Shown: positions 10,252 through 19,094, counted from the first letter of the stretch. The stretch is 32,732 nt of DNA from an uncultured Ectothiorhodospiraceae bacterium (GCA_913057145.1 CAJXNJ010000013.1:1-32732); one strand, 5' to 3'. The notes: a model not told the origin generated them from the letters alone. Translations and numbers: made by a program.

Positions 10252-11021
10252 TATCCCGTCCAGGCCTCAAGAAACTGATCAAGATGGGGTTTTCCGGCCT
10301 GCTCCAGCGTCTCATGGACCTGCATACAGGCCTCATCATAGCCATCGCTGTCGATCGCCCCGCGCATGAGCTCATAACGAAGCCACAGCAGATAGGTATT
10401 GAGCACATCATGCTCACAATAATCACGAACGGCAGCGAAATTACCCTTTTCAATCTCACCACGAACGGCCCCGCCACTCATCCCGAGCTTCCCGGGCAGC
10501 CCGCAGAGGGTCGCGAGCTGATCAAGCGGTGCGACCGCCCGCGGTGAATAGGCGGCCAGCACATCCATGAGATCCGTGTGCCGGTCATGGAAGCGCCCGT
10601 GGTAGTTGTTAAAGCGCCACTCGCGATCCTGATCCCCGGTCTCCCAATAGCGTGGCGCGCTGATCCCATGGAGCATCGAGCGGTAGTGGAGCACCGGCAG
10701 GTCAAACCCACCGCCATTCCAGCTCACAAGCCGCGGGACATAGCGCTCAATGCCATCAAAGAACCGCTGAATAACCTCGGCCTCGTCATCCCCGCCTTCG
10801 CCCAGCGAGAAAACCGTGAACTTGCCATTAATGCGGGCGGCGACAGAAATCACCACCACACGGTGCAGAGGCAGGCGCAGGAACTCCGTGCCATTCTCCT
10901 CGCGGCGCATGGCAAGCAGGGCTTCTGCGGCGTCATGATCATCGAGCCCCTCGAGTCCGTGCAGCCGACGGCCACCTTCCACATCCGGGATGGTCTCGAT
11001 ATCAAAGGCAAATACATTCAT
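10251..11021 (-). CDS. predicted 3'-5' exonuclease related to the PolB proofreading domain
   Basis: A 256-residue DnaQ-fold exonuclease without a polymerase domain. Motif ExoI is FDIET (Asp7, Glu9). ExoII is probably SWNGGGFDLPVL with the catalytic Asp. ExoIII is YCEHDVLNTYLL with the final Asp. The stretch NNYHGRFHDRHTDLMDVL is characteristic of the stand-alone PolB-like exonuclease family (Pfam DUF2233-independent group PF10108, from memory). It is likely to trim DNA 3' ends, but its cellular task is not known. It is translationally coupled on both sides: ATGA overlap with cysM, TAATG overlap with rlmD. Confidence 0.88.
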   Translation of the reverse strand: MNVFAFDIETIPDVEGGRRLHGLEGLDDHDAAEALLAMRREENGTEFLRLPLHRVVVISVAARINGKFTVFSLGEGGDDEAEVIQRFFDGIERYVPRLVSWNGGGFDLPVLHYRSMLHGISAPRYWETGDQDREWRFNNYHGRFHDRHTDLMDVLAAYSPRAVAPLDQLATLCGLPGKLGMSGGAVRGEIEKGNFAAVRDYCEHDVLNTYLLWLRYELMRGAIDSDGYDEACMQVHETLEQAGKPHLDQFLEAWTG

Positions 11022-11911
11022 TGGTCGGGAAAGACTCCGCTTGAGAGGTAGCGATCGCCGCGGTCACAGACAATGCTCACAACCGTTGCATTCTCCAGTT
11101 CGCTGGCGACCTGGAGGGCGGCAAAGAGGGTCCCGCCGCTTGAGATGCCCGCGAATATGCCTTCCTCGGCCGCAAGGCGCCGCGTCATCTCCTCGGCCTC
11201 CTCCTGCGAGACTTCCACAATCCGATCGACCCGATGCGGCTCATAGATCTTGGGCAGATAAGCTTCAGGCCACTTGCGAATGCCCGGAATACTCGCACCC
11301 TCCCGCGGCTGGGCACCGATGATCTGAATATCGGGATTCTGCTCTTTTAAAAAGCGGGAGACCCCCATGATCGTGCCGGTGGTGCCCATGGAAGCGACAA
11401 AATGGGTGACCTTGCCGGCGGTATCACGCCAGACCTCAGGCCCGGTGCCCTGATAATGCGCACCCCAGCAGTCGGGATTGGCGAACTGATCAAGCACCCG
11501 GCCCTCACCTTCGGCCTGCATGCGCTCGGCGAGATCCCGCGCACCCTCCATACCCGCTTCTTCGCTCACCAGTACCAGCTCCGCGCCATAGGCACGCATG
11601 GATGCACGGCGCTCGACGGTCATGTTGGCCGGCATGATCAGGCGCATGCGGTAGCCCTTCACCGCCGCGGCCATGGCAAGCGCGATACCGGTATTGCCAC
11701 TGGTGGCCTCAATCAGGGTATCGCCCGGCTTGATCTCACCACGCGCCTCGGCCTGGGCGATCATGTTCATGGCCGGGCGGTCCTTGACCGAGCCCGCCGG
11801 GTTATTGCCTTCGAGCTTGAGTAAAACGGTATTGCTGCCGGTATCCGCCAGCCGCTGCAGCCGCACCAGCGGCGTGTTACCCACGCATTGATCAACGGTT
11901 CGGTATGTCAT
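11018..11911 (-). CDS. cysM: cysteine synthase B CysM
   Basis: A PLP enzyme that makes cysteine from O-acetylserine and sulfide or thiosulfate. I start it at the ATG at 11911 (297 residues): from there MTYRTVDQCVGNTPLVRLQRL matches the family N-terminus and length. Longer in-frame readings up to 12124 would run into the divergent trmO gene. The PLP lysine is K43 in NPAGSVKDR. ATSGNTGIALA binds substrate, GTTGTIMG binds the phosphate, and SSGGTLFA is present near the end. The C-terminal RGDRYLSSGVF is usual for CysM. It heads the operon with the exonuclease, rlmD and nudF. In Pseudomonas cysM also neighbours rlmD, there followed by relA. Confidence 0.94.
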   Translation of the reverse strand: MTYRTVDQCVGNTPLVRLQRLADTGSNTVLLKLEGNNPAGSVKDRPAMNMIAQAEARGEIKPGDTLIEATSGNTGIALAMAAAVKGYRMRLIMPANMTVERRASMRAYGAELVLVSEEAGMEGARDLAERMQAEGEGRVLDQFANPDCWGAHYQGTGPEVWRDTAGKVTHFVASMGTTGTIMGVSRFLKEQNPDIQIIGAQPREGASIPGIRKWPEAYLPKIYEPHRVDRIVEVSQEEAEEMTRRLAAEEGIFAGISSGGTLFAALQVASELENATVVSIVCDRGDRYLSSGVFPDQ

Positions 11912-11917
11912 GGCCAG

Positions 11918-11935
11918 AGTGTAAAGCATTACACT
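11918..11935. promoter_or_regulatory. inverted repeat in the cysM-trmO divergent gap
   Basis: AGTGTAA-AGCA-TTACACT, a perfect 7-bp inverted repeat with a 4-base centre, nearly fills the 30 bases between the cysM and trmO start codons. In such a short shared region it could be an operator or part of overlapping promoters (TGTAAAG resembles a -10). No regulator is identified, and a transcript hairpin is equally possible. Confidence 0.4.
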
Positions 11936-11941
11936 GCCACC

Positions 11942-12640
11942 ATGCAGTTGAATCCCATCGCCTATGTGCGCAGTGATTTTGAAGGCCGTTTCGGCACTCC
12001 CCGCCAGCCCGGATTGGTCACCGAGGCACGGGCCGAGGTCCGCCTTGTCTCCCCTTACAACAACCCGGATGCCCTGCGCGGGCTTGAGACCTGCAGCCAT
12101 GTCTGGCTGATCTTTGGTTTTCACGCCATTGAGCGCGATGACTGGCGGCCCACCGTCCGCCCGCCGCGCCTTGGTGGCAATCGCCGCTACGGAGTCTTCT
12201 CGACCCGCTCGCCGTTTCGACCGAATGGCCTTGGGCTCTCCGTGGTGACACTCCTCGAGCTCCTCGACCCGCCCGGTACAGGCCTTGCCATTGCCGGGCA
12301 GGATTTAATGGACGGGACACCGGTATTCGATATCAAACCGTATCTCCCGGATATTGAATGTCTGCCGGACGCGCAACCGCCGGCGGGTTTTGAATCACCG
12401 AACCCGCCGCTGCCAGTGCAGTGGGAAGAAGCCGCATTGGCCGAACTCGCGGCGCTCGATTCTGCCCCGGAGAAGCTCAAGCGGCTCATTGAACAGACCA
12501 TTGCCGCGGATCCCAGACCGGCCTATCACAAACGCCGGGCCGATGAGCGCTACGGCATGCGTATCCTCGGGCATGAGGTGCGCTGGTTTGTAGAAGACGG
12601 TATCGCGCATGTTCAAGCCGTTAAACCGGCGGATGATTAG
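11942..12640 (+). CDS. trmO: tRNA (N6-threonylcarbamoyladenosine-37-N6)-methyltransferase TrmO
   Basis: A 232-residue enzyme (formerly TsaA/YaeB) that methylates t6A37 to m6t6A in tRNA-Thr using SAM. The single-sheeted beta-barrel domain covers the first 150 residues, with ETCSHVWLIFGFH and the SAM-site loop GVFSTRSPFRPNGLGLS (84-100). The C-terminal domain DPRPAYHKRRADERYGMRI carries the conserved DxRxAYH-like segment. I chose the ATG at 11942 because MQLNPIAYVRSDF is the family N-terminus and gives the E. coli length (235). The stop overlaps the end of the convergent CocE-type gene by 4 bases. Confidence 0.94.
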   Translation: MQLNPIAYVRSDFEGRFGTPRQPGLVTEARAEVRLVSPYNNPDALRGLETCSHVWLIFGFHAIERDDWRPTVRPPRLGGNRRYGVFSTRSPFRPNGLGLSVVTLLELLDPPGTGLAIAGQDLMDGTPVFDIKPYLPDIECLPDAQPPAGFESPNPPLPVQWEEAALAELAALDSAPEKLKRLIEQTIAADPRPAYHKRRADERYGMRILGHEVRWFVEDGIAHVQAVKPADD

Positions 12641-14634
12641 CAACAGCCCCGGGGTATCTGCTCGTGCCAGTTGCGTGAGAAGACACGATGTCCGGCCTCC
12701 CAGGCATCCAGTTCTGCATACACATAAAAATATGACTGATCGGCTTGCAGCAGCGTTCGGGTACGCGTCTCAATCTGCCAGTCATCGCGCTGGAGACTTC
12801 GCCACGCGATGACCTCACCCTCAATACTGCCGAAATCTTCTCCGATGGAGCGGTAGAACTCCTGCGTTGAATCCATGACCTCGAGATCAACATCATGAAT
12901 GTAATAGCGCCCTTCGTCCTTGATCACCTCCAGAATCGAAGCGCTGGTCTCAAGATCACGATGCACCAGCCAACGATGCGTCCCGGGCTCGCGCTGCTCA
13001 ATGATGGCCGGCTGATCGTGACTGGGCCCGGCAAATTCAACAACCGGCTCGGCATCACCGGCCCTGCGCACGGGTAGCGTGAGCGCCGTGCCAGCGTCAA
13101 AGACCTGCATACAGACCGGTTTTGGCGATGGCCAGATCAACGGCCAATAAGACGTTGACAGCGATAACCGCAGCCGATGGCCCGGGCTGAAGCGATGGCC
13201 GAGGTCATTCAACTTGACGTCCACGGTGATGACCTCATCAGGCTCGAGGGCAGTCGGTGACTCGTGGCCATTGCGGTGGTTGAGATTAAAAACCCCATAG
13301 GTCACCCGGGTCGCTTTGCCATCGGGGGCGACATCCGAGATCCTCGCCGCCACCTGTGCGGTCGGCTGATCCACGCGGCAGCGCAGCCTGAGCACGGGCG
13401 CGCCAAGAAGCTCCAGCGGCTCATCCAGCCTGGCGGTCTCAAACACCAGAGCGCCGCCGTCTTCCTCGCGCTGATCATAGGGTAAGTCCGGGCCACTGGA
13501 GTAGCTGCACCACTTACCCGCAAAAAGCCCCAGACTCAGTGGTGACTGCAGGACATGACAGGCATGCTCATCACGGCTGGGCACGGCCTCCAATTGCCCT
13601 GCTTCGTTTGGGTAGAGCCGATGTTGATGGATGAGCGGAGAGGGCCAGACCTTCTCGCCGACCCAGCGCCCGGGCCGATGCCGGTAGCGAGTGGCCGGTT
13701 CAGCGGCCTCCTGAATCCAGGCCCGCAGCATCGGCTCCTGCATGACGCCGGTATCCCGGTCCTTTAACCAATGATCCCACCAGCGCAGCGTTTCCTGTTG
13801 GAAACCAATCGCAGGCCCGGGCACACCAAGGTGCGGATATTTGTGACTCCAGGGCCCGACCAGGCCCTGTCGCGGCACCTCAAGGTTCTCCAGGAGGCGG
13901 AAGACCGCATCGGTATACCCATCCGCCCAACCGCTGACTGCCATCACCGGGCATTGAACGGCCGAATAGTCCTCACAAATGGAGCCATGCTGCCAGTATT
14001 CGTCACGCGCGGGATGAGCCAGCCAGCGAATCAGCCAGGGCTCGTTTGCCTCAAGCCGGGCCTGCCAGAGTTCCCGCCATTCCTCACCGCGCAGCGCCGG
14101 ATCAGGTGGCAGGCTGTTGTAGGCAAACATTACTGAAGCCCAGGAGAGATTATCGCCAAGCAGACAACCGCCCATGTAATGCACATCATCGGCATAGCGA
14201 TCATCGGTCGAACAGACAGTCACCACGGCTTTAAGCGCCGGTGGCTGCATGGCCGCGATCTGTAAACCGTTAAAGCCTCCCCAGGAGATACCAATCATCC
14301 CGACATTGCCGTTACACCAATCCTGCGCCGCCAACCACTCGACCACGGCGTATCCATCATCGAGCTCCTGCTGACAGTATTCATCGGTGAGAATGCCGGT
14401 GGACTCGCCGCTGCCGCGGAGGTCAACCCGAACGCCAGCATAGCCATGCTCGGCATACCATCGATGAAGGGTCTCATCACGGGAGCGGGTATGGTCGCGT
14501 TTGCGATACGGAATGTATTCCAGAATGGCTGGAACCGGCTGTGTTGAGGCCTCAGCCGGGAGCCAGATGCGCGCCGAGAGGACCACACCATCCGGCATGG
14601 GAATCCGCGCATCTTCGAAAATGCGGATGCTCAT
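12637..14634 (-). CDS. CocE/NonD family hydrolase (S15-like acyl esterase or peptidase)
   Basis: A 665-residue alpha/beta hydrolase. The opening IPMPDGVVLSARIWLP and YIPYRKRD are typical of the CocE/NonD family. The nucleophile Ser117 lies in GISWGGF. The acid is probably the Asp in VSGWADGYTD and the base the His in GPWSHKYPH. The C-terminal jelly-roll domain starts near 380 (LVFETARLDEPLELLGAPVLRL), as in X-Pro dipeptidyl-peptidases and cocaine esterase. No signal peptide is seen, so it is likely cytoplasmic. The substrate cannot be deduced. Its ATG overlaps the stop of the upstream mechanosensitive channel gene (TAATG), so the two are cotranscribed. Confidence 0.88.
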   Translation of the reverse strand: MSIRIFEDARIPMPDGVVLSARIWLPAEASTQPVPAILEYIPYRKRDHTRSRDETLHRWYAEHGYAGVRVDLRGSGESTGILTDEYCQQELDDGYAVVEWLAAQDWCNGNVGMIGISWGGFNGLQIAAMQPPALKAVVTVCSTDDRYADDVHYMGGCLLGDNLSWASVMFAYNSLPPDPALRGEEWRELWQARLEANEPWLIRWLAHPARDEYWQHGSICEDYSAVQCPVMAVSGWADGYTDAVFRLLENLEVPRQGLVGPWSHKYPHLGVPGPAIGFQQETLRWWDHWLKDRDTGVMQEPMLRAWIQEAAEPATRYRHRPGRWVGEKVWPSPLIHQHRLYPNEAGQLEAVPSRDEHACHVLQSPLSLGLFAGKWCSYSSGPDLPYDQREEDGGALVFETARLDEPLELLGAPVLRLRCRVDQPTAQVAARISDVAPDGKATRVTYGVFNLNHRNGHESPTALEPDEVITVDVKLNDLGHRFSPGHRLRLSLSTSYWPLIWPSPKPVCMQVFDAGTALTLPVRRAGDAEPVVEFAGPSHDQPAIIEQREPGTHRWLVHRDLETSASILEVIKDEGRYYIHDVDLEVMDSTQEFYRSIGEDFGSIEGEVIAWRSLQRDDWQIETRTRTLLQADQSYFYVYAELDAWEAGHRVFSRNWHEQIPRGCC

Positions 14635-16559
14635 TAATCCTCCGTGCTTTCCTCCTTACGAATGGCAATATGCGCCGGCGGTGCCAGGCCCTGTTTATCT
14701 TCACCGAAATAAAGCGTCATATGCGGGAACGGGATTTCAATGCCCGCCTCGTCAAAGACTTCCTTGACGTAGCGGTTGTAGGCACGGCCGACCGCCCAGT
14801 GCATGCCGGCGGTGGTGCGGATGCGAACGCGCAGATTCACTGAGCTGTCGGCAAGAGCGGTGACGCCATCCACTTCAAGCGGGCCGGTGACATCTTTGGC
14901 AATGCTTTCATCGGCACAGAGCTGCTCATAGGCTCGATGCAGATGCTCAATCACCTCGCCAATGTTTTCCCGATAGGCGACGCCGTATTCACCCAGGTGA
15001 TAGCCAAAGTCACGGGTGAAATTGGATACCGTATCCACGGATGAGAACGGGATGACATGCAGTGTCCCGGTGAGATCCCGCAGCCCCAGCGAGCGGATAC
15101 TGAGCCGCTCCACCGTCCCGCTGATTCCGGCAGCCGTAATGTAGTCATCCTGGTGAATGGCATCTTCCAGCTGAATGAAGACACCGGTGATGATGTCCTG
15201 GACCAGCTTCTGCGCACCAAAACCAACGGCCAGACCGATCACACCGGCGCCCGCCAGCAACGGCCCGATATCCACCCCGATTTCCGAGAGCGCGATCATC
15301 ACCGCCAGCGTGATAATGACAATGGCAACCGCATTACGGAAAAGCGCCAACAGCGTTTTCTCGCGCGCCCCGGGCTCACCGGCCCCGGTCTCCGGGTTGA
15401 GCCGGTCTTCAATCCAGCTCACGGTGACAAGCCAGGCAATGAGCGCCAGCACCGCAATCCCCAGAAGAGCCACAACACTGCCGCTCACGACCTGCCCGGC
15501 CGGGCTCGACAGCCAGAGCATGAAATCCCAGAGACGCCAGGCATCGGCGATCAGCGCGATGATCAGAATGGTCAGCAGGCCATGCAGGATGCGCAGTAGT
15601 TTGGGCACCCAGGCCTGCAAACGCCCCTGCAATTGCGGCAAGCGATGCTGTACGTGCTCCGGCAGATCAATGCCGGTCTCGGCAAAAACGGTCAGCCAGT
15701 GCCCGAGAAATCCGCCAATGAGGACAATCAGCAATGTCAGCCCACTTGCCCCGAGCACATAATCCACCTGTGCCGGCGAGCCAGCGAGGACAATGATCGA
15801 GAGAGTGAGCGCATAAATGCCGACCGCCCAGTGCCAAACCGGTGCAAGCAACCGCAGCAGCGCTTTGACGAACACACCCCGTCCGCGGCGGCTTAGCGCC
15901 TGCAGCCATTGCCGGATCGGCTGCCGGGAGGCGCGAAGCAGCAGGACGCCGCGAATGAGGGCGAACGCCAGAATGACAGCCGCTGCCACATCGGCCATGG
16001 CCGCCCCGGCCAGTGCCACGATTGGCACCACGAGTAGCAGCCCGTAGCCGAGCCAGCGGATGAGCCCGGAGAGCTTCTGCTCCCAGAGCCTCGCGGATTC
16101 ATCGTCCATGGCGGCGAGCCGGACACCGCGGGCTCGCGGCTCAAGCACGCCATTGAGCCCGAGGCGAATCAACTCAACGGTAATGAATGCATAGAGAAAG
16201 TCCGCTGCGATGCGCGCCCAGACGCCCTCCCCGAGCAACCCGGTGCGCAGGAAGCCAAGAATCAGCAATGCAACCAGCGCAACTTTCAGGCCATGCAGCC
16301 CGACCACCCCGAGAATGGCGAGCATTCGCCGCAATGGCTTCAAGGCCTCACCACCGGCAGCGGCCCACTGATCGATCAGCACCACCCAGCGATCACCCCG
16401 TTGGCGCAGCAGGCGCTGCAGAATCATCGCGCCGGCCACCAGCACACCCACAAGCAGCGCCGGTAAATCCAGCAGTGCCGGGCCCAGACTGCCCAGCTCG
16501 CCGGTCATCGCGGTGAACTCATCCCGCAGCGAGTCAAACCATTGTATGAAGGTATTCAT
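14634..16559 (-). CDS. large MscS-family mechanosensitive ion channel
   Basis: A 641-residue membrane protein with about ten hydrophobic segments before the MscS core. The pore-lining helix and its conserved loop are ALSEIGVDIGPLLAGAGVIG, then GLAVGFGAQ (442-450). The cytoplasmic beta domain follows (IQLEDAIHQDDYI, then GTVERLSIRSLGLRD), and the alpha/beta domain ends in GIEIPFPHMTLYF (606-618). Such channels open under membrane tension and release solutes on hypo-osmotic shock, relevant to a cell that accumulates osmolytes. It is the first gene of a two-gene unit with the CocE-type hydrolase, divergent from the phasin. No periplasmic domain of the MscK type is seen. Confidence 0.92.
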   Translation of the reverse strand: MNTFIQWFDSLRDEFTAMTGELGSLGPALLDLPALLVGVLVAGAMILQRLLRQRGDRWVVLIDQWAAAGGEALKPLRRMLAILGVVGLHGLKVALVALLILGFLRTGLLGEGVWARIAADFLYAFITVELIRLGLNGVLEPRARGVRLAAMDDESARLWEQKLSGLIRWLGYGLLLVVPIVALAGAAMADVAAAVILAFALIRGVLLLRASRQPIRQWLQALSRRGRGVFVKALLRLLAPVWHWAVGIYALTLSIIVLAGSPAQVDYVLGASGLTLLIVLIGGFLGHWLTVFAETGIDLPEHVQHRLPQLQGRLQAWVPKLLRILHGLLTILIIALIADAWRLWDFMLWLSSPAGQVVSGSVVALLGIAVLALIAWLVTVSWIEDRLNPETGAGEPGAREKTLLALFRNAVAIVIITLAVMIALSEIGVDIGPLLAGAGVIGLAVGFGAQKLVQDIITGVFIQLEDAIHQDDYITAAGISGTVERLSIRSLGLRDLTGTLHVIPFSSVDTVSNFTRDFGYHLGEYGVAYRENIGEVIEHLHRAYEQLCADESIAKDVTGPLEVDGVTALADSSVNLRVRIRTTAGMHWAVGRAYNRYVKEVFDEAGIEIPFPHMTLYFGEDKQGLAPPAHIAIRKEESTED

Positions 16560-16644
16560 GCGTTGTTGTGATCACTTAAAAATGCCGATGGCGGCAGGAT
16601 AACAAAGCCGTTGTCACAAAAAATTCATGCTTTTTGGAATTTTC

Positions 16645-16718
16645 TTGTTGCAACGCACAAAAACCTGTTTTATGATGCAGCGCAACAAGGTTAGAAATCC
16701 TTGTTTTGAATGCGCAAC
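16645..16718. repeat. repeat cluster in the phasin promoter and leader
   Basis: TTGTTGC (16645-16651) overlaps the -35 and its complement GCAACAA (16682-16688) lies just after the -10. The heptamer GCGCAAC recurs directly at 16680-16686 and 16712-16718. AACAAGG (16684-16690) and CCTTGTT (16699-16705) can form a 7-bp hairpin in the leader RNA. The GCAAC-type arms are plausible operator half-sites, for example for a PhaR-like phasin repressor; this is inference. Confidence 0.45.
16648..16676 (+). promoter_or_regulatory. sigma-70-type promoter of the phasin gene
   Basis: TTGCAA at 16648-16653 and TATGAT at 16671-16676 are separated by 17 bases, a near-consensus -35/-10 pair. It lies in an AT-rich island between the divergent mscS-like and phasin genes, about 57 bases before the phasin start. 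Confidence 0.7.
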
Positions 16719-16733
16719 CAGAGGACTGATGCC

Positions 16734-17102
16734 ATGACCAACGATACTTTCAAAATGATGAACGACCAGGCCGACAAACTCTTCATGGGCCCGACCCGCG
16801 ACTATGCCAAGCTGGCTGTTGATTATGCTGAGAAGCTGATCGACGCCCAGATGGATGCCGCGAAGACCTACACCGAAATCGGTCTCAAGCAGGCGCGTGC
16901 CGCTCTTGAGGTTCGTGACCCGGAGGCTTTCAAGGCCTATGCCGAAGAGCAGCAGAAAATTGCCAAGGACCTCACCGAGCGGGTGAAGGGTGATGCCGAG
17001 AAGGTTGTCGCCATGAACCAGGACTTCGTGAATGAGGCCCGCAAGCTCGTCGAGACCAACGTCAAGACCGCTTCCGAGACGGCAACCGCCGCTGCCAAAT
17101 AA
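16734..17102 (+). CDS. phasin family protein
   Basis: A 122-residue, fully helical, charged, cysteine-free protein of the phasin_2 type: MNDQADKLFMGPTRDYAKLAVDYAEKL, then TYTEIGLKQARAALEVRDPEAF, an Ala/Lys/Glu-rich amphipathic middle and an Ala/Thr-rich tail. Phasins coat polyhydroxyalkanoate granules and control their size and number. I chose the ATG at 16734, with AGAGGA eight bases upstream, over an in-frame ATG at 16710 that lacks a ribosome site. It is monocistronic, between a strong promoter and a strong terminator, which suggests high expression. No PHA synthase is in the window, so a general granule or stress role is possible. Confidence 0.87.
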   Translation: MTNDTFKMMNDQADKLFMGPTRDYAKLAVDYAEKLIDAQMDAAKTYTEIGLKQARAALEVRDPEAFKAYAEEQQKIAKDLTERVKGDAEKVVAMNQDFVNEARKLVETNVKTASETATAAAK

Positions 17103-17131
17103 TTCCGATCACCCATCGGAATCAGAAAAAA

Positions 17132-17162
17132 GGGCCGCCGGTCTATGATCGGCGGCCCTTTT
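17132..17162 (+). terminator. rho-independent terminator after the phasin gene
   Basis: A perfect 9-bp stem GGGCCGCCG/CGGCGGCCC with a 9-base loop is followed by TTTT. It lies 30 bases after the phasin stop. An A-run before the stem means it may also work on the opposite strand. Confidence 0.9.
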
Positions 17163-17211
17163 GCGTTATTGATGGTGCATAAAGATAAAAAACCACTGGG
17201 AGGAGATAACG

Positions 17212-17988
17212 ATGAATGCAGCCAGTGCCACCACTGCACCACCCAGCGCCCTGCCGGTGCGACGAGTGGAAGTCTCTGCGCCACTTAAGTGGCTGAATGC
17301 CGGGGCCCGCGATCTCATGGCAATGCCCGCAGCGAGCCTGGGTTATGGCGTTTTATTCGCACTCGCCGGCTATATCCTGGTCACCATTACCGCGACACGT
17401 CCTCATCTGCTCTCTGCCGTGGTTTCCGGATTCTTCCTGGCAGGGCCTTTCCTTGGCATGGGGCTTTATCGACTGAGCCAGCGGCGCGAGAGCGGCGGGT
17501 CGATTAATTTCATCGACTCCATGGCAGCCTGGCGCGAGAACCCCTGGTCCATCGGGCTGTTCGGAATCCTGCTGGCTTTCATACTGCTCTCCTGGGAGCG
17601 GATTTCAGCCATTCTGTTTGCACTCTTCCACGGTGCTGCCCTGCCAACAAGTAACGGCGGCTGGGTCTCACTGCTTCTCACGGCTGCCGACCCCATGTTC
17701 ATCGTCGTCTATCTGGGTATTGGCGGAGCGCTTGCCGCCCTGGTCTTTGCCTTAAGCGTCATCGCACTGCCCTTACTCATCACCGGCCCCTATGATCCGG
17801 TTACAGCGGCAGCGACGAGCGTGCGCGCCACAACGACCAATCCCGGGGCGATTGCCCTCTGGGCGGTATTGATCGTTGCTTTAATCGGCATCGGCATGGC
17901 GACCATGTTCTTCGGGCTGATCATCACCATGCCATTGGTGGCGCATGCAACCTGGCATGCCTTTCGTGACTTGACCCGAGCGGTATAA
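17212..17988 (+). CDS. DUF2189 family integral membrane protein
   Basis: A 258-residue membrane protein with about six hydrophobic helices, the first near 45-65 (ASLGYGVLFALAGYILVTI). The N-terminal VRRVEVSAPLKWLNAGARDL, the FLAGPFLGMGLYRLSQRRE segment and PLVAHATWHAFRDL at the end match the DUF2189 family (COG5473), which has no established function. A strong GGGAGGAGA precedes the ATG. It is followed 29 bases later by the RND adaptor gene and may be cotranscribed with it. Confidence 0.85.
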   Translation: MNAASATTAPPSALPVRRVEVSAPLKWLNAGARDLMAMPAASLGYGVLFALAGYILVTITATRPHLLSAVVSGFFLAGPFLGMGLYRLSQRRESGGSINFIDSMAAWRENPWSIGLFGILLAFILLSWERISAILFALFHGAALPTSNGGWVSLLLTAADPMFIVVYLGIGGALAALVFALSVIALPLLITGPYDPVTAAATSVRATTTNPGAIALWAVLIVALIGIGMATMFFGLIITMPLVAHATWHAFRDLTRAV

Positions 17989-18017
17989 AAACCCGACAAA
18001 AGGGGTATGCTGAGGGA

Positions 18018-19094
18018 ATGAAACCCTGGCGACCCCTTTTTTTATTGCTGCTGACTTTACTCTGCCCACCACAGGCGCTCTCGCAGCCCACACAGCCCGA
18101 CAGCGCCGAACCGGTGGTGATCGCTGAGGCGCTCGCCGACCAGCAACAGGTCAGACTCGAAGCGGTGGGTGAATCCCGGGCACTGCGCTCGGTTATCCTT
18201 CAGCCTGAGGCGAGCGGGATCGTCGAGATGATCTCGGTTGAGGCCAATACGTTTGTCGAAGCCGGCACCCCACTCCTGCAGCTCGATGCTGCCAGTGAGA
18301 AGGTGAATCTCTCGCTTGCCGAAGTGCGACTTGCCGATGCCAGGCGGCTGCTTGATCGCTACGAGCGCGCGGCCGACAGCGGAGCCTTTACCGAGACCAC
18401 GCTGGATACCGCGCGACGCGACGCCGAGCTCGCCCGGCTGGAGGTGGAACAGGCCGCGCTTGCGCTTGCCGACCGCCGAGTGCTTGCACCATTTGCCGGT
18501 CACTTGGGGTTGAGTGATATCGAAGCTGGCATGCGGGTTGATGAGACAACCGACATCACCACGCTGGATGATCGTAGTTCGCTAATCGTGCGCTTTTCAC
18601 TGCCTGAGCGACATTACGGCGACCTCTCACTCGGTGAGACGGTGCAAATGACCGCACACCCCTTCCCGCAACAGCCAACCACCGGCGTTATTGATGCCAT
18701 CGCCAGTCGCATCAATGAATCCACCGGCAGTTTTTTCCTTGAGGCCCGGGTTCCCAATCCCGATGACCGTTTTCGCCCCGGCATGCGATTCACGGTCGAG
18801 CTGACCCTGCCGGGAGCCAAGGCCCTATCAGTCGCCGAAACCGCCCTGCAGTGGGGTGATGACGGGGCGTATATCTGGGTGATTCGCGATGCAGCCGCCG
18901 AGCGGGTCAGCGTTGATTTACTCGGCCGTGAACCCGGCCGGGTATTCCTGCAGGGCGAGATTGCGCCGGGTGAGGCGGTCGTCATCGAAGGTGCGCAGCG
19001 CATGCGCCCTGGCATCGATGTCCGGATTATTGAGCCATCGGCACTGGATGACTACGCCCCGGTCGATGCCATCCGTGCACAGGCGCTGCGATGA
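18018..19094 (+). CDS. RND efflux periplasmic adaptor (membrane fusion protein)
   Basis: A 358-residue HlyD/AcrA-type adaptor linking an inner-membrane RND pump to an outer-membrane channel. A signal peptide covers residues 1-23 (KPWRPLFLLLLTLLC core, cleavage near ALS-QP). The lipoyl halves surround a helical hairpin: ILQPEASGIVEMISVEANTF and the later RRVLAPFAGHLGLSDIEAG. The beta-barrel domain carries GSFFLEARVPNPDDRFRPGM. There is no lipobox cysteine, so it is not a lipoprotein. The stop overlaps the pump gene by 4 bases (ATGA). No outer-membrane factor is encoded nearby, so a TolC-like partner from elsewhere is needed. The substrate is unknown. Confidence 0.93.
   Translation: MKPWRPLFLLLLTLLCPPQALSQPTQPDSAEPVVIAEALADQQQVRLEAVGESRALRSVILQPEASGIVEMISVEANTFVEAGTPLLQLDAASEKVNLSLAEVRLADARRLLDRYERAADSGAFTETTLDTARRDAELARLEVEQAALALADRRVLAPFAGHLGLSDIEAGMRVDETTDITTLDDRSSLIVRFSLPERHYGDLSLGETVQMTAHPFPQQPTTGVIDAIASRINESTGSFFLEARVPNPDDRFRPGMRFTVELTLPGAKALSVAETALQWGDDGAYIWVIRDAAAERVSVDLLGREPGRVFLQGEIAPGEAVVIEGAQRMRPGIDVRIIEPSALDDYAPVDAIRAQALR

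Noticed and set aside
11912-12124. N-terminal extension of cysM
   Set aside because: It would run antisense through the trmO start, and CysM homologues begin at the MTYRTVDQ segment.
16566-16573. GTGATCAC palindrome as a CRP-type site before the mscS-like gene
   Set aside because: Only one short palindrome without the full 16-base CRP pattern.
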